A DNA stretch of 64,000 nt, from positions 1,240,001 through 1,304,000 of the forward strand of contig CAWABB010000001.1 of NCBI GenBank assembly GCA_963780165.1, read 5' to 3'. The translations under genes were made by a program, and so were the position numbers. This stretch comes from CAWABB01 sp963780165 (GTDB lineage Bacteria > Bacteroidota > Ignavibacteria > UBA10030 > UBA6906). This document shows, one piece after another, positions 32,801 to 41,925 of this stretch; position 1 is the stretch's first letter; each line of letters opens with the position of its first letter. Under the pieces are notes generated by a model. The model did not search any database, was not told the DNA's origin, and was given only the letters and a program-made list of their open reading frames with translations.

Positions 32801-33153
32801 GCGGCCCTCGCTAGTGTTGATGCTCAACAGGATGGATGACAGCGTCAGACAGATGCAAATCTGCTGCCAGAACGAAGGAGCGGACCGATCACGAGAATTC
32901 GGCCCTTTCAGGCAAAACCGGTCGACTGCTGGATACCCACTATCACCTATCTGTGCAATTTCTTCACCCGCACACTCCCGGAGGTCAGGAGAGGCTCTTT
33001 GGCACAACGTAGTGAACGCGATCTACCGAGAAGGTGAGAGGGGCCTGGACTGCCGCACCATCAATGACAGATACGGAACAATCCGGGGGAACGCGAAGGG
33101 CGGGACAAACAAGAACGGGGAAATCGAAGGGCTGTCAGCTTCCCGCGTGTCGA
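32801..33153. other. Intergenic region, nothing recognised
   Basis: It contains the upstream region of the Ig-like T9SS gene; the frame that extends into it is not protein-like. No hairpins or repeats were noticed. Confidence 0.4.
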
Positions 33154-33336
33154 TTACTTTCCGGTGCCGAAGATCAGCCAGGCTTGCTCGACAAAGAACT
33201 CGAAGCTCTTCTCCACCCCAAGGTTCTTTGCATATTGCAGGCGTGTTTGTGCGCCTTCGAGAAACTCCAGCTTGGTCTTCGACTTCAAAGCGATCTTGTC
33301 GAGCTTAAGGATTTTTATGTACTCCGGTGGTGCCAT
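33154..33336 (-). CDS. Small basic protein, unknown
   Basis: A 60-residue charged cytoplasmic protein (APPEYIKILKLDKIALKSKT, then FLEGAQTRLQYAKNLGVEKS and a hydrophobic FFVEQAWLIFG end), predicted to be largely helical. The ATG at 33336 has GAAGAGG close upstream; the frame is open to 33378. No family is recognised. Confidence 0.55.
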   Translation of the reverse strand: MAPPEYIKILKLDKIALKSKTKLEFLEGAQTRLQYAKNLGVEKSFEFFVEQAWLIFGTGK

Positions 33337-33601
33337 CGCCTCTTCTTTGCCTGACCGACCCGGGAGCTGCGTAACCATGATGTACTATTGAGACCATATT
33401 GGTGCCCAATTGCAAGCGTCAAGCCGCGCCGGGAAACCTTCGTGTCGCGCCGTACCCGACACCTTTGCCTTCTCAGGCCCCGAGGGGTCACAGGACGATT
33501 CGACGCCGGTCGTGATCAAGCGGGAGCGCTCGGTCCGCACCGACATCTGCCACATCGCCGCATCCGGCGGCTCCATGTGCCGGTTTCCCATGCAGTGGAA
33601 C

Positions 33602-34186
33602 TTATGTGATCCTTTCGCCGGAACTCAGGAGCACGGCCCGGCTGAACGAAATACGCGGCTCGGCAACTCGCGTGAACCCTGCCTCTATTGTAGTGCCGAC
33701 TGTTCGAGTGAATGCTGCTCGCGAGACATGTCCTATGGGCTCCACCATGAGGAAACGGCCCGCGGGGGCAAGTGACAGTCGAATCTGCCTCAACAGTGCC
33801 GCCGGGTCCGGGACTTCGTGCACCATCCAGAACGCCAGGACAAACTGGAAGGCCCCCTGGAATTGAAGTCCGGCAGTGTCTACCTGGTGGAGTCGAATTC
33901 GCGCCAGCACCCCGGAGCTCTCTGCGCGTCGCTTCACTCCGGCAAGCATCTCCGGTTGAAGGTCGGCAGCCACGACGGCACCGGAAGGGCCGACAAGCCT
34001 GGCCATGGGGATTGTGAAGTACCCGTACCCGCATCCCACATCGAGACACATGTCACCGGGCCGGACAAGACCCTGAAGGATCGTGACCGGGTTGTGGAAT
34101 AGACGACGGACGGGATTGTCAAAGGCGTGAATGACCCACCACGGGCAAACACGTGATTCAGGTGACGGTCTGTGCAGTGACTTCAT
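33602..34186 (-). CDS. Class I SAM-dependent methyltransferase
   Basis: A 194-residue methyltransferase. Motif I is MCLDVGCGYGYFTIPMARLV; the acidic end of strand 2 is VAADLQPEML; motif IV is FQFVLAFWMVHEVPD, followed by the LLRQIRLSLAPAGRFLMVEP strand typical of the UbiE/Methyltransf_11 group. The start at 34186 is preceded by GAGGGGGCACTG. The substrate is unknown. It lies downstream of rubrerythrin on the same strand (115 bases). Confidence 0.88.
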   Translation of the reverse strand: MKSLHRPSPESRVCPWWVIHAFDNPVRRLFHNPVTILQGLVRPGDMCLDVGCGYGYFTIPMARLVGPSGAVVAADLQPEMLAGVKRRAESSGVLARIRLHQVDTAGLQFQGAFQFVLAFWMVHEVPDPAALLRQIRLSLAPAGRFLMVEPIGHVSRAAFTRTVGTTIEAGFTRVAEPRISFSRAVLLSSGERIT

Positions 34187-34301
34187 CAGTGCCCCCTCGC
34201 GTCCTGGCCGCGGCCGACCTGCGGCGATATGACAATCGCTCTCCTCGCCCGGGACCACAGCCCTGGGCATGCTGCTTCCGGTGCCAGCGAAAACCGGGAC
34301 G

Positions 34302-34799
34302 TCACCCCTTCGTAAATTTGGTGCCGAGGGTACCGCACACCGGGCACTTGTCAGGCGCTTTCAGGAACTCGATATAGCCGCACACGGGACAGAGAAAGAA
34401 GTCTGTCACTCCCAGATCCTTACCCCCTTTCGCCGCCTCCATCGCCTGCGAGTAGAGACGGGCGTGCACAGCTTCTGCTTCCACGGCATATCCGAACATT
34501 CTCTTCGCCCTGTGCGCGTCCCGTTCGGCCTGCTGAACCATCGGCGGGTACATGTGCGTGACCTCGTATGTTTCGCCGTCGATTGCCGCCTTGAGATTCT
34601 CAACGGTGGAACCGACACCGTCCATGCTCTTGAAATGTCCTTCTGCATGGATCTTCTCCGCCTGAGCGGTGAGACGGAACAGCCTGGCGATATTGGGGAA
34701 ACCGTCCTGGTCTGCTTTCTTCGCAAACGCGGAATACTTCTGGAAGGCCTGGCTCTCACCGGCAAAGGCTTCTTTCAGGTTTTCTGACGTGGTGGGCAT
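34302..34799 (-). CDS. rbr: Rubrerythrin
   Basis: A 165-residue cytoplasmic diiron peroxidase that reduces hydrogen peroxide in anaerobes and microaerophiles. The N-terminal four-helix ferritin-like domain shows the iron ligands in AFAGESQAF, AEKIHAEGH, IDGETYEVTHMYP and EAEAVHARLYS. The C-terminal rubredoxin-like knuckle pair is CPVCGYIEF and CPVCGTLGTKF. AAAGG lies seven bases before the ATG at 34799. Its presence suggests an anaerobic or oxygen-limited life style with exposure to oxidants. Confidence 0.95.
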   Translation of the reverse strand: MPTTSENLKEAFAGESQAFQKYSAFAKKADQDGFPNIARLFRLTAQAEKIHAEGHFKSMDGVGSTVENLKAAIDGETYEVTHMYPPMVQQAERDAHRAKRMFGYAVEAEAVHARLYSQAMEAAKGGKDLGVTDFFLCPVCGYIEFLKAPDKCPVCGTLGTKFTKG

Positions 34800-34964
34800 A
34801 CTCGTGCCTTTCAATTAGACGTGGGAGCTGCGTGATCGTGCTTCCATCTGTCCTCCGTCCTTTCGATGAAGCTCTTGCTTGGAGTTGAAGAAACGTACTC
34901 ACCTCCAACCCCAAGCGCAAAGCCTTGCCCCCGAAATCAGGCAAAAGTGGGAGGACACATGTCC

Positions 34965-36830
34965 TTATTTCAAAAGCAGAAGCTTCTTCGTCTGCACAAA
35001 ATCACCCGCTCCGCTTTTGGAGTCCCGCCCGATGGCGGACTCCAGGGGGCGGACCTGCAACCTGTAGAAGTACACTCCTGAGGAGAGCGGCGATCCGTCG
35101 AACCGCACTCCGTGGTATCCTGCCGTCTGTGCCTCATCAACCAGTTCTGCCACACGCTGACCCACAGCGTTGAATACCGCCAGCCTCACCACGGCCGCTT
35201 CCGGCAGCACATACCGGATCGTCGTCGCCGAATTGAAGGGATTGGGATAGTTCTGCAGCAGCGCGAATGACTGCGGGACACCCTCTGCAGATGAATCCAC
35301 ACCGGTCACCACCGGCTCGTACCTCACCGCGAATAGCCCTCCTGTTCCGGGAGGCAGATGGAGTGTGCGACTCGCGGCATCAAAGTCCGTATATTCCGTG
35401 CCGTCGGCGAGCACGTGCTGGATCCTGTACTTCGAGGATGAGTACTCCAGTGGGTTCAACCTGATCTCCCGATCTTCGTCGAGCGCCTGAAACCGGTAGT
35501 ACAGTGTGACCGGCAGGCCCCTGACGAAGAGATTCCCATACAGGTAGAGATAATACCCCAACTCGATCGAGTGATACCCCGCCTTGTATGCATTGCCTTT
35601 GTCGTCCCCCCACGCCGTGATGGCGGCGCCATTCCGGAAACGGTCAGAGTATACGTCGCCATAGACGTGATCGACGAAGTATCGCATGAAGAAATCGACG
35701 GTTGCATCGGCCGCCGTGAGATAGGATTCTTTCTTCGTGATTTCGTGCAGCATCAGACCCGCCGTGATCGCCTGTTCCATCTGCCACCAGGCTTTCGCGG
35801 TGTCCTGCCCGTACATGAACATCTCGCCTGTCACGCGGTCATAGTCCTTGTACGGGCCGCCGTAATGATGATCGTATCCTTTTCCCAGCACGTCATTCAT
35901 GAGCGATTCGGCTGTCGCCACGTACAGCGGATCAGGAAACAGCTGATGAATCCTCCCCAGACACCATGCGGTCTTGAGCACATGCCCCATGATCGTCCTG
36001 GTGTTGTTGTTCGCGGTACTGTTGCTCCAGCTCCAATCGGTGGCAAACATTTCCACGATACCGATGCGTTGCTGACCCATCGTTCCCGCAAGCCGCCGGA
36101 CCATTTGATCGGCCATCTGTTTCAGCCGTGTCGCATAGAGCGTATCCTGCGTCATCAGGTACATGGTGAGCAGGTGGGTGGTCACGGCATCCACTGTGGC
36201 ATTGAAGCTCTTCCCCGTGCGCACGGACCAGTCGGCACTGGCGTTGTCAAAGTAGCCCTCCGTGGTCGGGCCAGAATCCCAGAGGTGTGTCTCGTTGCTT
36301 TCGTAGCCATCGTTCAACCACGCCCAGTCGAGCGTGTCCTGGGTGGCCTCGACATATGCCGACGGGCCCAGTAGAGCGTAGTGCTGGTCGAACGCTGTTT
36401 TCTGCCAGCCGGCGCTTGTCTGGCCCCCGAGCCGGTCGACCATCGTGATCCAGCCGCCACGTGTTGTGTCCCAGTGGTGCCGGTACATGAAGTCGAGCGC
36501 CCGCCGGGCCATGGTGAGATACCGCTCCTTGCCGGTCAGCATGAACGCCCGCACGAAACCGTAGGCATTCCTCGTCTGGCTCAGGAGATACTTGTCGTAC
36601 GGGGTCTTGACGTTTCCCGAGCGGCCGACGTTCGTGAAGAATCCGCCGTTCAGCGAGTCATAGGCCTTTTCCCAGAATGCGGCGCAACTGTCGACGTACC
36701 CGATCGCGAGCGTCGGGTCCATAAGATAGGGCGACCGCACCGCGTATTGAGACAATGCCTGTCCCGGGACCACCACGATGAGGAGAGCAGCCAATATCCC
36801 GGGTGCAAGGTGGACGGAGCGTATTCTCAT
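34965..36830 (-). CDS. T9SS-secreted AGE-fold (N-acylglucosamine 2-epimerase-like) protein
   Basis: A 621-residue exported protein with signal peptide (LAPGILAALLIVVVPGQALS) and GAGGAACC before the ATG. Residues ~40-430 form an (alpha/alpha)6 barrel of the AGE/cellobiose-epimerase type: NGGFFTNVGRSG, DKYLLSQTRNAYGFVRAFML, MGHVLKTAWCLGRIHQL, AWWQMEQAITAGLMLHEI and YKAGYHSIELGYYLYLY. Known members epimerise or isomerise sugars, while others are lyases or hydrolases, so activity is not certain. A short beta domain and a T9SS domain follow (QNYPNPFNSATTIRY, GVYFYRL, TKKLLLLK), which is unusual for this normally cytoplasmic fold and implies action on external sugar chains. A ThuA gene lies 42 bases upstream. 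Confidence 0.82.
   Translation of the reverse strand: MRIRSVHLAPGILAALLIVVVPGQALSQYAVRSPYLMDPTLAIGYVDSCAAFWEKAYDSLNGGFFTNVGRSGNVKTPYDKYLLSQTRNAYGFVRAFMLTGKERYLTMARRALDFMYRHHWDTTRGGWITMVDRLGGQTSAGWQKTAFDQHYALLGPSAYVEATQDTLDWAWLNDGYESNETHLWDSGPTTEGYFDNASADWSVRTGKSFNATVDAVTTHLLTMYLMTQDTLYATRLKQMADQMVRRLAGTMGQQRIGIVEMFATDWSWSNSTANNNTRTIMGHVLKTAWCLGRIHQLFPDPLYVATAESLMNDVLGKGYDHHYGGPYKDYDRVTGEMFMYGQDTAKAWWQMEQAITAGLMLHEITKKESYLTAADATVDFFMRYFVDHVYGDVYSDRFRNGAAITAWGDDKGNAYKAGYHSIELGYYLYLYGNLFVRGLPVTLYYRFQALDEDREIRLNPLEYSSSKYRIQHVLADGTEYTDFDAASRTLHLPPGTGGLFAVRYEPVVTGVDSSAEGVPQSFALLQNYPNPFNSATTIRYVLPEAAVVRLAVFNAVGQRVAELVDEAQTAGYHGVRFDGSPLSSGVYFYRLQVRPLESAIGRDSKSGAGDFVQTKKLLLLK
35041..35089. repeat. 49-base exact repeat within a T9SS sorting domain (copy B)
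   Basis: Identical to 31315-31363. The corresponding part of the GH18 gene near 42000 is related but more diverged. Confidence 0.9.
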
Positions 36831-36872
36831 TGGTTCCTCGGATCCTTCCAGGGGGTGTTCGACACTGCAGCG

Positions 36873-37595
36873 TCAGAAGCAGACCTGTTCTCCCCCCTCA
36901 CGATGTTGAGGGTAGCCAGGATGCGGCCACGGCTGTTCCCGCCTGCCTTCGGCACACCATTGCACAGCCTGCGCGACGAGCAGACGGAACTGTTCGTTCT
37001 CAAAGATGTCGGGGCCATGCCCGAGCTGGAAGTGAACGACGCGCGAGCGCCGGTACGTCCTCGCCCATCCAAGAGGCTCGTCGCTGCTCTTTTCAGTGGT
37101 CGCGAGGAGAAGATGATTGTCCGGCTCGAATTCGCAGCCCTTGTACGCTTCATCGCGAACGACGAAATCGCGCACACCGCGCACGACCGCATGCGTCGTA
37201 TCCGTGACGTGAACCGGAATATCGACATCATGCTGGTAGGTGCTCGGCTCCCCTCGTGCTCCGTCCCGCTCCACCGGCGAAAGGAGATACCGGCACCCGA
37301 TAATCTTCGGATACTCGCACCACTCCTGGAACGCGCCGCTCGCGTGATGCAGGGAGACTACACCGACACCGTTATCAAGCAGGCGCAGAACATTGTCACG
37401 TCGCTTTTCAGAGATCTTCTGGGTGAAATTGTAGAGGACGATCACATCATACGGCCATGCGCCGATCTCATCGAAGACCTCGCTATCGTCGGTCTGCGGC
37501 AGATGCGTGTATGTGATCCCCGAGCCAGGCGTGAACAGCCGGAGAAACGCCGACTCGTCGAATGCGTGGCCGCCGGTGACGACAGCTACCTTCAT
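36873..37595 (-). CDS. ThuA-domain protein
   Basis: A 240-residue protein of the ThuA family (glutamine-amidotransferase-like fold, linked to trehalose/sucrose and 3-keto-sugar use). Seen are VAVVTGGHAFDESAFLRLF, the strand WPYDVIVLYNF, GVGVVSLHHASGAF, the late VVRDEAYKGCEFEP and VHFQLGHGPDIFEN. GAGAGGGG lies just before the ATG at 37595. It lies 42 bases upstream of the AGE-fold gene. The frame stays open for about 50 codons upstream (to 37745) with protein-like residues (RDYQGLLRAHLLAG, QPAIDDEAALAVV), which could be the tail of another, truncated gene. Confidence 0.85.
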   Translation of the reverse strand: MKVAVVTGGHAFDESAFLRLFTPGSGITYTHLPQTDDSEVFDEIGAWPYDVIVLYNFTQKISEKRRDNVLRLLDNGVGVVSLHHASGAFQEWCEYPKIIGCRYLLSPVERDGARGEPSTYQHDVDIPVHVTDTTHAVVRGVRDFVVRDEAYKGCEFEPDNHLLLATTEKSSDEPLGWARTYRRSRVVHFQLGHGPDIFENEQFRLLVAQAVQWCAEGRREQPWPHPGYPQHREGGEQVCF

Positions 37596-37754
37596 GTTCC
37601 CCTCTCCGGTCTGGACTCTCCCGACAACCGCCAGCGCAGCTTCATCGTCGATTGCGGGCTGATCGCGACGCGAACCAGCAAGGAGGTGGGCACGCAGCAG
37701 CCCCTGGTAGTCCCGGCAGTCGTTGAATGTCTCGATCATCGCCATGAGGCCTGT

Positions 37755-37956
37755 CGCTCACAAAACCCGCACTCCCGGCCCCCACCGCACATCCGAGCAA
37801 AACGGACGAGGAGGTCCACCCTTCCAGCGCGGGAGTCATTCCGAAGTGCCTGCTCATATACCCGATGGCGCCGGAGATGACCGCCGTGTCATAGCCGAAC
37901 AGCAGTCCTCCAAGGGCCGCCACCGTGCAGACGAAGGCGATGAAGAGTTTGTTCAT
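37755..37956 (-). pseudogene. MFS sugar-porter N-terminal fragment
   Basis: The frame from the ATG at 37956 reads as the first two membrane helices of a sugar-porter MFS transporter: MNKLFIAFVCTVAALGGLLF, GYDTAVISGAI and SSVLLGCAVGAGSAGFVSDR. The family requires about 450 residues and the loop D-R-x-G-R-K directly after this point. Here the frame turns into unrelated sequence (PHGDDRDIQRL) and stops at 37642. The break at about 37750 lies next to the extra open codons in front of ThuA. No good ribosome site precedes the ATG. Confidence 0.7.
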
Positions 37957-38082
37957 GAAGGAAGAGACAGAGCGGGTGAGCACCGCCCGGGGCGGCTTCT
38001 CGTGAGCCTGCGAGCCGGCGGGCGCCGGGCGGACGTGAATGCAACGTAGCACTCGCCATCTCCAAAAGCAACCGCAAGAACC

Positions 38083-38223
38083 TCATCCGCGTGGAACCCC
38101 GACATGATCGTCTACGACGGATCCCGTTCGTACGGCACCCCGTCGTACCATGCCATCAAGATGTTCTCGCTGAACCGTCCCGATCGGGTGCCGCCGACCT
38201 CAGTCGACTACGTCGTGGACAAC
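38083..38223 (+). pseudogene. GH51 alpha-L-arabinofuranosidase fragment
   Basis: About 47 codons on the plus strand read SAWNPDMIVYDGSRSYGTPS then YHAIKMFSLNRPDRVPPTSV. This is the pattern near the end of the catalytic barrel in GH51 arabinofuranosidases, where W-N-P-D-L-I-x-F-D and Y-G-T-P-S-Y-x-x-Q-K-L-F occur. No start, and neither the upstream acid/base Glu region nor the C-terminal beta-sandwich, is present: a stop codon lies at 38047 and the frame runs antisense into the rhamnosidase gene. It is an isolated internal piece. Confidence 0.6.
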
Positions 38224-38229
38224 GGGTGG

Positions 38230-41200
38230 CTATTCAACAAAAATCTCATCCGCGAAGATCCAGGCGGCGCCGCCCGCCGAGTTGTGCCAGTCCGGGCACT
38301 TGCCGTAGTTCTTCACCTTTATCTTCAGATACCGGGCTTCGACATTCTTCAGGGGCATCGCATACTTCTGAATCGTGGAGATGTCTTTGGGAACGCCATT
38401 CTGAACGTTCGCTACCGGCGCGAATTGCCCCATGGTATTCGAGGCGCTCACTTCAATTGCCTCGGGCAAGAAGATCCATGAATTGGGACTGCTCACAAAC
38501 CTCATGAGTATCCGGCGAATCGCCGTGGGCTTCCCCATGTCAAGGATGACCTCCATGTCGCTCGCTTCATAGCCCACCCATTTCTTGTCGCTAAACGTCG
38601 AGGATCCCTCCTCGCGGTCTATGAGCGTCCGTTCGCCGTTTGCCGGTGGGTACTTTGATGAGGCTGCCGTGACAAGCGTGATGTTCTGCACCGGTAAGCG
38701 CCTGGGATGAATTTCGACTTCGGCCCTGGCTTCATAGCTGCCCGTGTAACCCGGCTTGAACGCTTTGGCTCGCACGATGGCACTCTTCGCAATCGTCAGA
38801 CTGCCGGCGTAGATCCGCGACTTTTCAGTCGGGGTCGTGCCGTCAATCGTATAACGAATGGTCACGCCCTCTGTACTGCAGGTCAGTGCGATCGGGATCG
38901 GTTTCTCGTCGGACAGGGTCGCGTTCCCAATGCGAGGAGTCGCGACCAGTTTCGGTTCTGTGAAGACGCTGAAGCCTGTTGACGAGAATCGATACTGCCC
39001 GGAAGGGATTTCCACGATCACCCGACCGTCCTTCGTCCCGACAACCCTGCAGTTGCCGGATTCTGACACCGGCCGGCCGTTCTCCAAGACATCGGCTGGC
39101 TTCCCCGCCGGGACATGGAGCGTCGCCGTCACATTCACCGGAACGGACATGTCCCAGGTGAACGTTCCCCCTGCGACGTTCCACTTGCTCGCGATCGCTC
39201 CGTAGGGGGAGACGTGCGACGCGTCCACTGCATCCAGGCCTGCGACGAGCGTCGGCTCCATGATGACGTGCTTGAATCCTGTCTCTGTCGTGCTCGACTT
39301 GATACCCGCAAGATTCTCGTAGAACCAGGTGATCAGATCCCCGAGGAGCATCACGTGATTTTGCGAGTTCATCGCGGGGTCCGCCGTGTTCCCGTTCCAG
39401 AGCTCCCAGATGGTGGTTGCGTTGTTCTGGATCATGTACCCCCAGCTCGGGTAGTCAGTCTGGGTAGCAAACCTGTACGCAAGGTCTGGGCGGCCGATCT
39501 GCGTCAGCGTCCTCATCAGGAATTGCGCCCCGACGAGCCCGGTTGGTATGTGACCTCTGAATCTGGATTCGATCCCTTCGACCAGGTTGTCGGCGACCCT
39601 CTTCCTGTTGTTGTCGTCCACGAGGCCGAATGCGAGCGCGAGGATATTTGCCGTCGCCGTGTTGTTGCTGTACGTGCGCGCTGTCGGATCCCAGTACGTC
39701 CTATGGAACGCCTTCCTCATTGATTCCGCCTGGCGGGCGAACGAGAGCTCATCATCCGTCTTCCCCAGGAGCCGCGCAAAGTCCTTCATCGTCTGCGTGA
39801 GAAAGAAGAAGTACGCGCCGCCTATGTACGATCCCCGGGTGATCTTGAAAGGATCCGCAGTATGAATTGCCGTGGGCTCATCGGGAGGGACGCACCAGTC
39901 CCCGTACGTGTCGCGGGGCATCAATCCGTCCTTCAGATACTTCCTCGTCATGTAGTCGTGCCACTTCTTCATGTTCGGATACGCCTCCCGGACGATTTCC
40001 AGGTCGGCATATTGGGTCCTGAGCATCTCCAGCAGCACAATCGGCGTTCCGTCCCAGGTCACGTTGTCCGAATAGAGATTCCAGTACGCGGGGCAGACGT
40101 CCGGTATGGAGCCGTCGGATCTCTGCGCATCGCCGATGTCCCTGATCCATTTGCCGTACAGATTGGCAATGTTGAAGACAAAACTCTCCCCCTTCGAGCC
40201 CACGGCCCTGTCTCCAAGCCAGCCGTGTCGCTCATCTCTCTGGGGACAGTCAGTCGGGAAGCTCCTGTAGTTTCCCCGGATGCCCCAAACCGCGTTTCTG
40301 AAGATCCGGTTGATATTATCGTTTGAACAGGAGAAGGCGCCGATTCTGGTCACATCGTCATGAACCACCTTCCCTTCGATTGTCGTCAGATCGGGCGTAC
40401 CGGGGAATCCTGTCACTTCCACATACCTGAAGCCGTGATACGTGAAGAGCGGCTGCCATTCTTCCACTCCTTCCCCCCTGCACAAGTACTCGTCTGTGAC
40501 TTTTGCGCCCCGGATGTTGGCCAGATACAGCGAGTCCGCGTCGAGTGATTCCGCAAAACGCATTTGTACTCTGGTGCCCGCCTCACCCTTGACTCTGAGC
40601 CTCACCCAGCCCACCATGTTCTGGCCCATGTCGAAGACGTAGACGCCCCGCTTGATTTCTTTCACCGAGACCGGGCTGAGAGTTTCCGTCACCCTGATCG
40701 GCTCGTTGATCTGCGCACGGATCTGCTCTGTCGGCTTCGCAAGCACTTCCGCAGCGAACCAGGTCCGGTCGTCAAAGCCAACCCTGTCCCAGCCCTCCAT
40801 CTCCTTTCGTGCGTCGTACTTCTCTCCATCGTATTCGCTGTTCTCGGTGATCGGCCCGTCAGCGGTTATCTTCCATGTCTCGTCGCTGGCGAGAAGTTCC
40901 TTCGAGCCGTCGCGGTAGACGATCTCCATCTGCAGGAGAAGTTTGGGAAATCCGAAATTCGCCATGCTGGATTTCCTCATCGTGAAATACCGTCCGTTGC
41001 CGAGGATGGCGCCAATGGCGTTTGCGCCTCCGGTCACCTGGCCGGTCACGTCATACGTGTTGTACAGGACCCTTTTGTTGAATTGGGTCTGCGCCGGAAC
41101 CAGGACCTCGTTGCCGACCTTTGACCCGTTGATGGACAGCTCATACAGGCCGAGTCCGCAAACGTACACGGTCGCGCGTAGGATCTCCTGCCCGACCTGA

Positions 41201-41724
41201 AACTCCTTCCGCACGTACCGTGCTGAGAGACGTGTAAACTCAGTGGTGTCATCAGCCCCCACGGGCCTGTCCAGCCCGATCCATTTCGCCTTCCATTCTT
41301 CTTCGCTCAACAACCCCATCGTCCAGTATGACGGTACGCTCCATTCCGAAGGGGTGCCGTCCTTTCCCCATGCCTGAACCTTCCAGAAGTATTTCTGCCC
41401 CGATGTGAGGGGTGTGCCTCTATAATAGACATTGACCGATTGATCGGAGTCGACCCGCTTTGTATCCCAGACGTCTCCCACGTCGGAGCCCAGGAGTTCT
41501 TCGCTGCTGGAGACCAGGATCCGATAGGCCGTCTGCAGCTCACCATTCTCTTTGCCTGCGAGTTCCCAGCCCAGCCGGGGGCTCAGAAGATCGATCCCCA
41601 CGGGGTTCGCGCGATACTCGCATTTCAGATTCTGGGGATAGATCGCCGCGTCCGCCTTGCTGCAGAGACTGCCGATCAGAAGGAGGCTGCTTGCGATTGC
41701 GACGGCCTTCACTGTCGATTTCAT
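38230..41724 (-). CDS. GH78 alpha-L-rhamnosidase with C-terminal binding modules
   Basis: A 1164-residue exported glycosidase that removes terminal alpha-L-rhamnose. Order: signal peptide (VAIASSLLLIGSLCSKADA); fibronectin-like domain (NLKCEYRANPVGIDLLSPRL.., LGWEL); jelly-roll N-domain with KWIG and RYVRKEF; second beta domain; (alpha/alpha)6 barrel with the GH78 catalytic stretch DCPQRDERHGWLGD (about 489-505), including the conserved Asp and Glu; then the C-terminal beta-sandwich. Two extra modules follow: a chitobiase-C/FN3-like domain (GVTIRYTIDGTTPTE) and an F5/8-type discoidin-like domain (DMEVILDMGKPTAIRRILMR) likely to bind glycan. No T9SS domain is present, so the periplasm is the expected site. 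It lies 201 bases downstream of the GH18 gene. Confidence 0.92.
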   Translation of the reverse strand: MKSTVKAVAIASSLLLIGSLCSKADAAIYPQNLKCEYRANPVGIDLLSPRLGWELAGKENGELQTAYRILVSSSEELLGSDVGDVWDTKRVDSDQSVNVYYRGTPLTSGQKYFWKVQAWGKDGTPSEWSVPSYWTMGLLSEEEWKAKWIGLDRPVGADDTTEFTRLSARYVRKEFQVGQEILRATVYVCGLGLYELSINGSKVGNEVLVPAQTQFNKRVLYNTYDVTGQVTGGANAIGAILGNGRYFTMRKSSMANFGFPKLLLQMEIVYRDGSKELLASDETWKITADGPITENSEYDGEKYDARKEMEGWDRVGFDDRTWFAAEVLAKPTEQIRAQINEPIRVTETLSPVSVKEIKRGVYVFDMGQNMVGWVRLRVKGEAGTRVQMRFAESLDADSLYLANIRGAKVTDEYLCRGEGVEEWQPLFTYHGFRYVEVTGFPGTPDLTTIEGKVVHDDVTRIGAFSCSNDNINRIFRNAVWGIRGNYRSFPTDCPQRDERHGWLGDRAVGSKGESFVFNIANLYGKWIRDIGDAQRSDGSIPDVCPAYWNLYSDNVTWDGTPIVLLEMLRTQYADLEIVREAYPNMKKWHDYMTRKYLKDGLMPRDTYGDWCVPPDEPTAIHTADPFKITRGSYIGGAYFFFLTQTMKDFARLLGKTDDELSFARQAESMRKAFHRTYWDPTARTYSNNTATANILALAFGLVDDNNRKRVADNLVEGIESRFRGHIPTGLVGAQFLMRTLTQIGRPDLAYRFATQTDYPSWGYMIQNNATTIWELWNGNTADPAMNSQNHVMLLGDLITWFYENLAGIKSSTTETGFKHVIMEPTLVAGLDAVDASHVSPYGAIASKWNVAGGTFTWDMSVPVNVTATLHVPAGKPADVLENGRPVSESGNCRVVGTKDGRVIVEIPSGQYRFSSTGFSVFTEPKLVATPRIGNATLSDEKPIPIALTCSTEGVTIRYTIDGTTPTEKSRIYAGSLTIAKSAIVRAKAFKPGYTGSYEARAEVEIHPRRLPVQNITLVTAASSKYPPANGERTLIDREEGSSTFSDKKWVGYEASDMEVILDMGKPTAIRRILMRFVSSPNSWIFLPEAIEVSASNTMGQFAPVANVQNGVPKDISTIQKYAMPLKNVEARYLKIKVKNYGKCPDWHNSAGGAAWIFADEIFVE

Positions 41725-41925
41725 GTTTCCCTCGTTGGCACTTGTCCTGATTCAGTCCTGGTCTTCGTGCATCGTCCATGCACGACTATTGCCCGCGGCC
41801 CGGATCGTAGGTCCGCCCTGCCTCGGTGGCTGTGCTGAATGTCTTTCTCCCCATACATGGCCATCAGTTCGCTCCCTGGAACCGGCGCGCGCTTTGGACC
41901 CTCATGGCGGGCGCGTTGAGAGGGG

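Noticed and set aside
33385..33591. 68-codon minus frame just after the methyltransferase
   Set aside because: Position is suggestive but there is no good ribosome site or recognisable domain; the opposite strand reads equally well. Left unannotated.
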